Assembly (NCBI RefSeq): GCF_030730905.1
Contig: NZ_JAVAMP010000007.1
Coordinates: 124,001 to 188,000 of the forward strand
Reading direction: 5' to 3'
Length of the DNA: 64,000 nucleotides
Source of the DNA: Chengkuizengella axinellae
GTDB taxonomy: Bacteria; Bacillota; Bacilli; Paenibacillales; KCTC-33759
The position numbers and the translations under genes were made by a program. Shown here one piece after another: positions 62,448 through 64,000 of this stretch (the stretch's first letter is position 1; every line of letters begins with the position of its first letter). The notes beneath the pieces were generated by a model. It was not told the origin of the DNA. It saw nothing but the letters and a program-made list of their open reading frames with translations, and made no database searches.

Positions 62448-63623
62448 TTAAAATCCGATAATATCTTTCAAATCAGACAGTTTACCTTTAGACAGTGGAA
62501 TTGAGCTTTTTTTGGAATTATCAAGAATCAAACTGTAACTATTTCGTGTCCAAGTGATCACTTCCCGAACTTTTTGCAAATTGACAATATAGGAACGATG
62601 ACAGCGAAAAAAACCAAAGGGTTGTAAACGATCAAACAAATCATTCAAAGTATATGTACATGGGAATACTTCTCCTTTTACATGCAGATGAGATATACCC
62701 TCGCTGCTTTCAATAAAATCTATCTCTGTTGGATCAAAAAGAATAATTTTTTCATCTACCTTGGCTGGAATCTTTTCAAAACGCACCTGTATTTTGGTTG
62801 GTAATACTGCTTCCGACTCCTGAGATTCATCTTCTATTACGTCCTTTTCTGCAGTTTTTTCTTCAGTCATACTTATAGTATCTTTGAAAGCATTTGACTC
62901 TACCGATACATTATCGATCGATTGTTCTTCTAGCTGATCTTTCTCTTCTTTGTCAGCATTCTTTAATGAATCTTTGTCCTCTACGTCCAATACATCAACT
63001 TTTTTCAATCCTTGATCATTGAGATGGTATACGCGATTTGACATCATGATCGCACTTTCAAGATAACTTGTTGTAATCAGTACTGCCCTATCATTTGCAA
63101 CAAAATCATTTATCACTTTTTGAATGATCATTTTGCTTTCAATATCTATATTTTGATCTGGTTCTTCCAAAATAATCAACTTTGGTTCATAAACTAATAC
63201 ACGGGCAAGGTGTAAACGTTTCTGTTCTGAAAAGGTCAATCTACTAATCTTAACTTTTGACTTATTAGATAACCCTACTTGTTCTAATATTGAATCAATA
63301 TCCGTCTCCACCTGAAAGAGTTGTTTATAAAACTGTAGATACTGCTTAGGTGTAAGGCGCTCATATAAACTATCATTTAAAAAAACGATACCTACTTTTT
63401 GGATCAAGTTTTTAAGATTTTTATTTAATGGGGTTTCAAACAATAAAATTTCTCCACTTGAGACAGGCATCTCACCAATTAATAGTTGTATCAATTTTGA
63501 ACCAACGTCACTATTACATTGGATTGCCACAATTTCTCTTGCTTGAATCTCTAAATCTATCACAGGAAATAAAACCGTATTTCCAATATTTTTTTCTAAT
63601 TGTTTAATCGTTAATATGTTCAT
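62448..63623 (-). CDS. ABC-ATPase-like / LytTR DNA-binding fusion regulator
   Basis: About 391 residues from ATG 63623 (GGAGAG upstream). Residues ~1-205 look like an ABC ATPase, with Walker B PKLIILEEPDQNID and a signature-like RLTFSEQKRLHLARVL, but Walker A is QCNSDVGSKL instead of GxxGxGKST, so ATP binding is doubtful. An acidic Glu/Asp/Lys-rich linker of ~80 residues follows. The C-terminal ~100 residues form a LytTR domain (IILFDPTEIDFIESSEGISH, FFRCHRSYIVNLQKVREV). A DNA-binding regulator using a dead ATPase as sensor or dimer domain is the best reading. Partner transporter not seen in the window. Confidence 0.8.
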   Translation of the reverse strand: MNILTIKQLEKNIGNTVLFPVIDLEIQAREIVAIQCNSDVGSKLIQLLIGEMPVSSGEILLFETPLNKNLKNLIQKVGIVFLNDSLYERLTPKQYLQFYKQLFQVETDIDSILEQVGLSNKSKVKISRLTFSEQKRLHLARVLVYEPKLIILEEPDQNIDIESKMIIQKVINDFVANDRAVLITTSYLESAIMMSNRVYHLNDQGLKKVDVLDVEDKDSLKNADKEEKDQLEEQSIDNVSVESNAFKDTISMTEEKTAEKDVIEDESQESEAVLPTKIQVRFEKIPAKVDEKIILFDPTEIDFIESSEGISHLHVKGEVFPCTYTLNDLFDRLQPFGFFRCHRSYIVNLQKVREVITWTRNSYSLILDNSKKSSIPLSKGKLSDLKDIIGF

Positions 63624-63840
63624 TTTTTTATCTCTCCAGTCTATAGAGGACATTCAAAAATCCAATATGGAAAAACTCCTCTCATATTATCCCATTTTTT
63701 AACTCTCATGACAAAAATAATGTTTGGACAACCCCAATTTTAGGGATTTATGATATAGTAACATAAAACAAAATCTCCAATCGCTGCCTCATGGAGGTAA
63801 GAATCTTCCATATAGTGTTGCTTTTGCTGAACCTTTGAAT

Positions 63841-63900
63841 TTATAAAGAGAATCTAACTGTCAGTAGGCGTTTTTACATCCCCACTGATAGTTAAGTGAC
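63841..63900 (+). repeat. Palindromic repeat family B, copy
   Basis: TTATAAAGAGAATC, arms CTAACTGTCAGTAGGCG and CCCCACTGATAGTTAA around a T-rich loop, then GTGACG. Flanks as at 13345. It lies about 20 bases before the TSUP gene. Confidence 0.6.
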
Positions 63901-63919
63901 GAACCCAAGGAGTTCATTT

Positions 63920-64000
63920 ATGTCAGACTTAACCATTTTACAATTATGCTTAACCGTTTTAGCTGCTATATTAATTGGATTTTCAAAAACAGGAATACCC
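63920..64000 (+). CDS. TSUP family permease (TauE/SafE-like), 5' part
   Basis: Starts at ATG 63920 with AAGGAG 6 bases upstream and runs off the window after 27 codons: one hydrophobic helix followed by GFSKTGIP. The GxxKTGxP motif after helix 1 is typical of TauE/SafE sulfite/organic-acid exporters. Too short for more. A family B palindrome lies just before it. Confidence 0.65.
   Translation, partial: MSDLTILQLCLTVLAAILIGFSKTGIP

Overview
The window comes from a low-GC, Gram-positive, probably spore-forming bacterium of the Bacillales (Bacillaceae or Paenibacillaceae type). The signs are AT-rich DNA, strong AGGAGG ribosome sites, MetNIQ under a SAM-I riboswitch, SbcCD, arginase plus ornithine aminotransferase, a BceAB-type transporter relic, MocR, LytTR and ABC-F proteins. 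The species cannot be fixed from sequence alone. There are no rRNA or tRNA genes, no CRISPR array, no phage block and no intact insertion sequence. It reads as ordinary chromosome with much gene decay and small dispersed repeats.

Layout. 0-6 kb: a GH43 xylosidase/arabinofuranosidase behind an unusual hairpin array; an ABC-F ribosome-protection protein with a clear attenuation leader (promoter, leader peptide, antiterminator, terminator that also hides the ribosome site); then a scrambled relic of a bceAB transporter and a broken secreted protein. 6-10.4 kb: two large paralogous parallel beta-helix proteins. 10.4-26.5 kb: two MFS exporters, a TetR regulator with a palindromic operator, a lipoprotein, an SDR-QueA-like-VOC operon, an M29 aminopeptidase, FetAB-type transporter, M50B-like protein, DUF368 transporter, EamA permease, and an SDR behind a MerR-type promoter with no MerR gene nearby. 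26.5-34 kb: the metNIQ methionine importer with its SAM riboswitch, then sbcDC. 34-37.7 kb: an AAA ATPase/TPR pair, two paralogous small membrane proteins and an unknown beta-rich protein. 37.9-49 kb: threonine synthase, catalase-like protein, M20 dipeptidase, several regulators (LysR relic, TetR, a MocR lacking its PLP lysine) and RtcB. 49-55 kb: a ClpP paralogue in an operon with an ArsR-type regulator and a 64-residue protein, GNATs and an ABC-2 exporter. 55-62.3 kb: peptide, ornithine and arginine breakdown (CocE-like hydrolase, M19-like dipeptidase, ornithine cyclodeaminase family, RocD, RocF). 62.4-64 kb: an ABC-LytTR fusion protein and the start of a TSUP permease.

The strongest non-routine signals are the ABC-F attenuator, the MocR with Lys replaced by Gln, the ClpP/small-protein/ArsR operon, the ABC-LytTR fusion with a degenerate Walker A, the beta-helix pair, and two families of small dispersed hairpin repeats. 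At least eight gene relics or frameshifts lie among them. I do not see a single large system that I can confidently call new.
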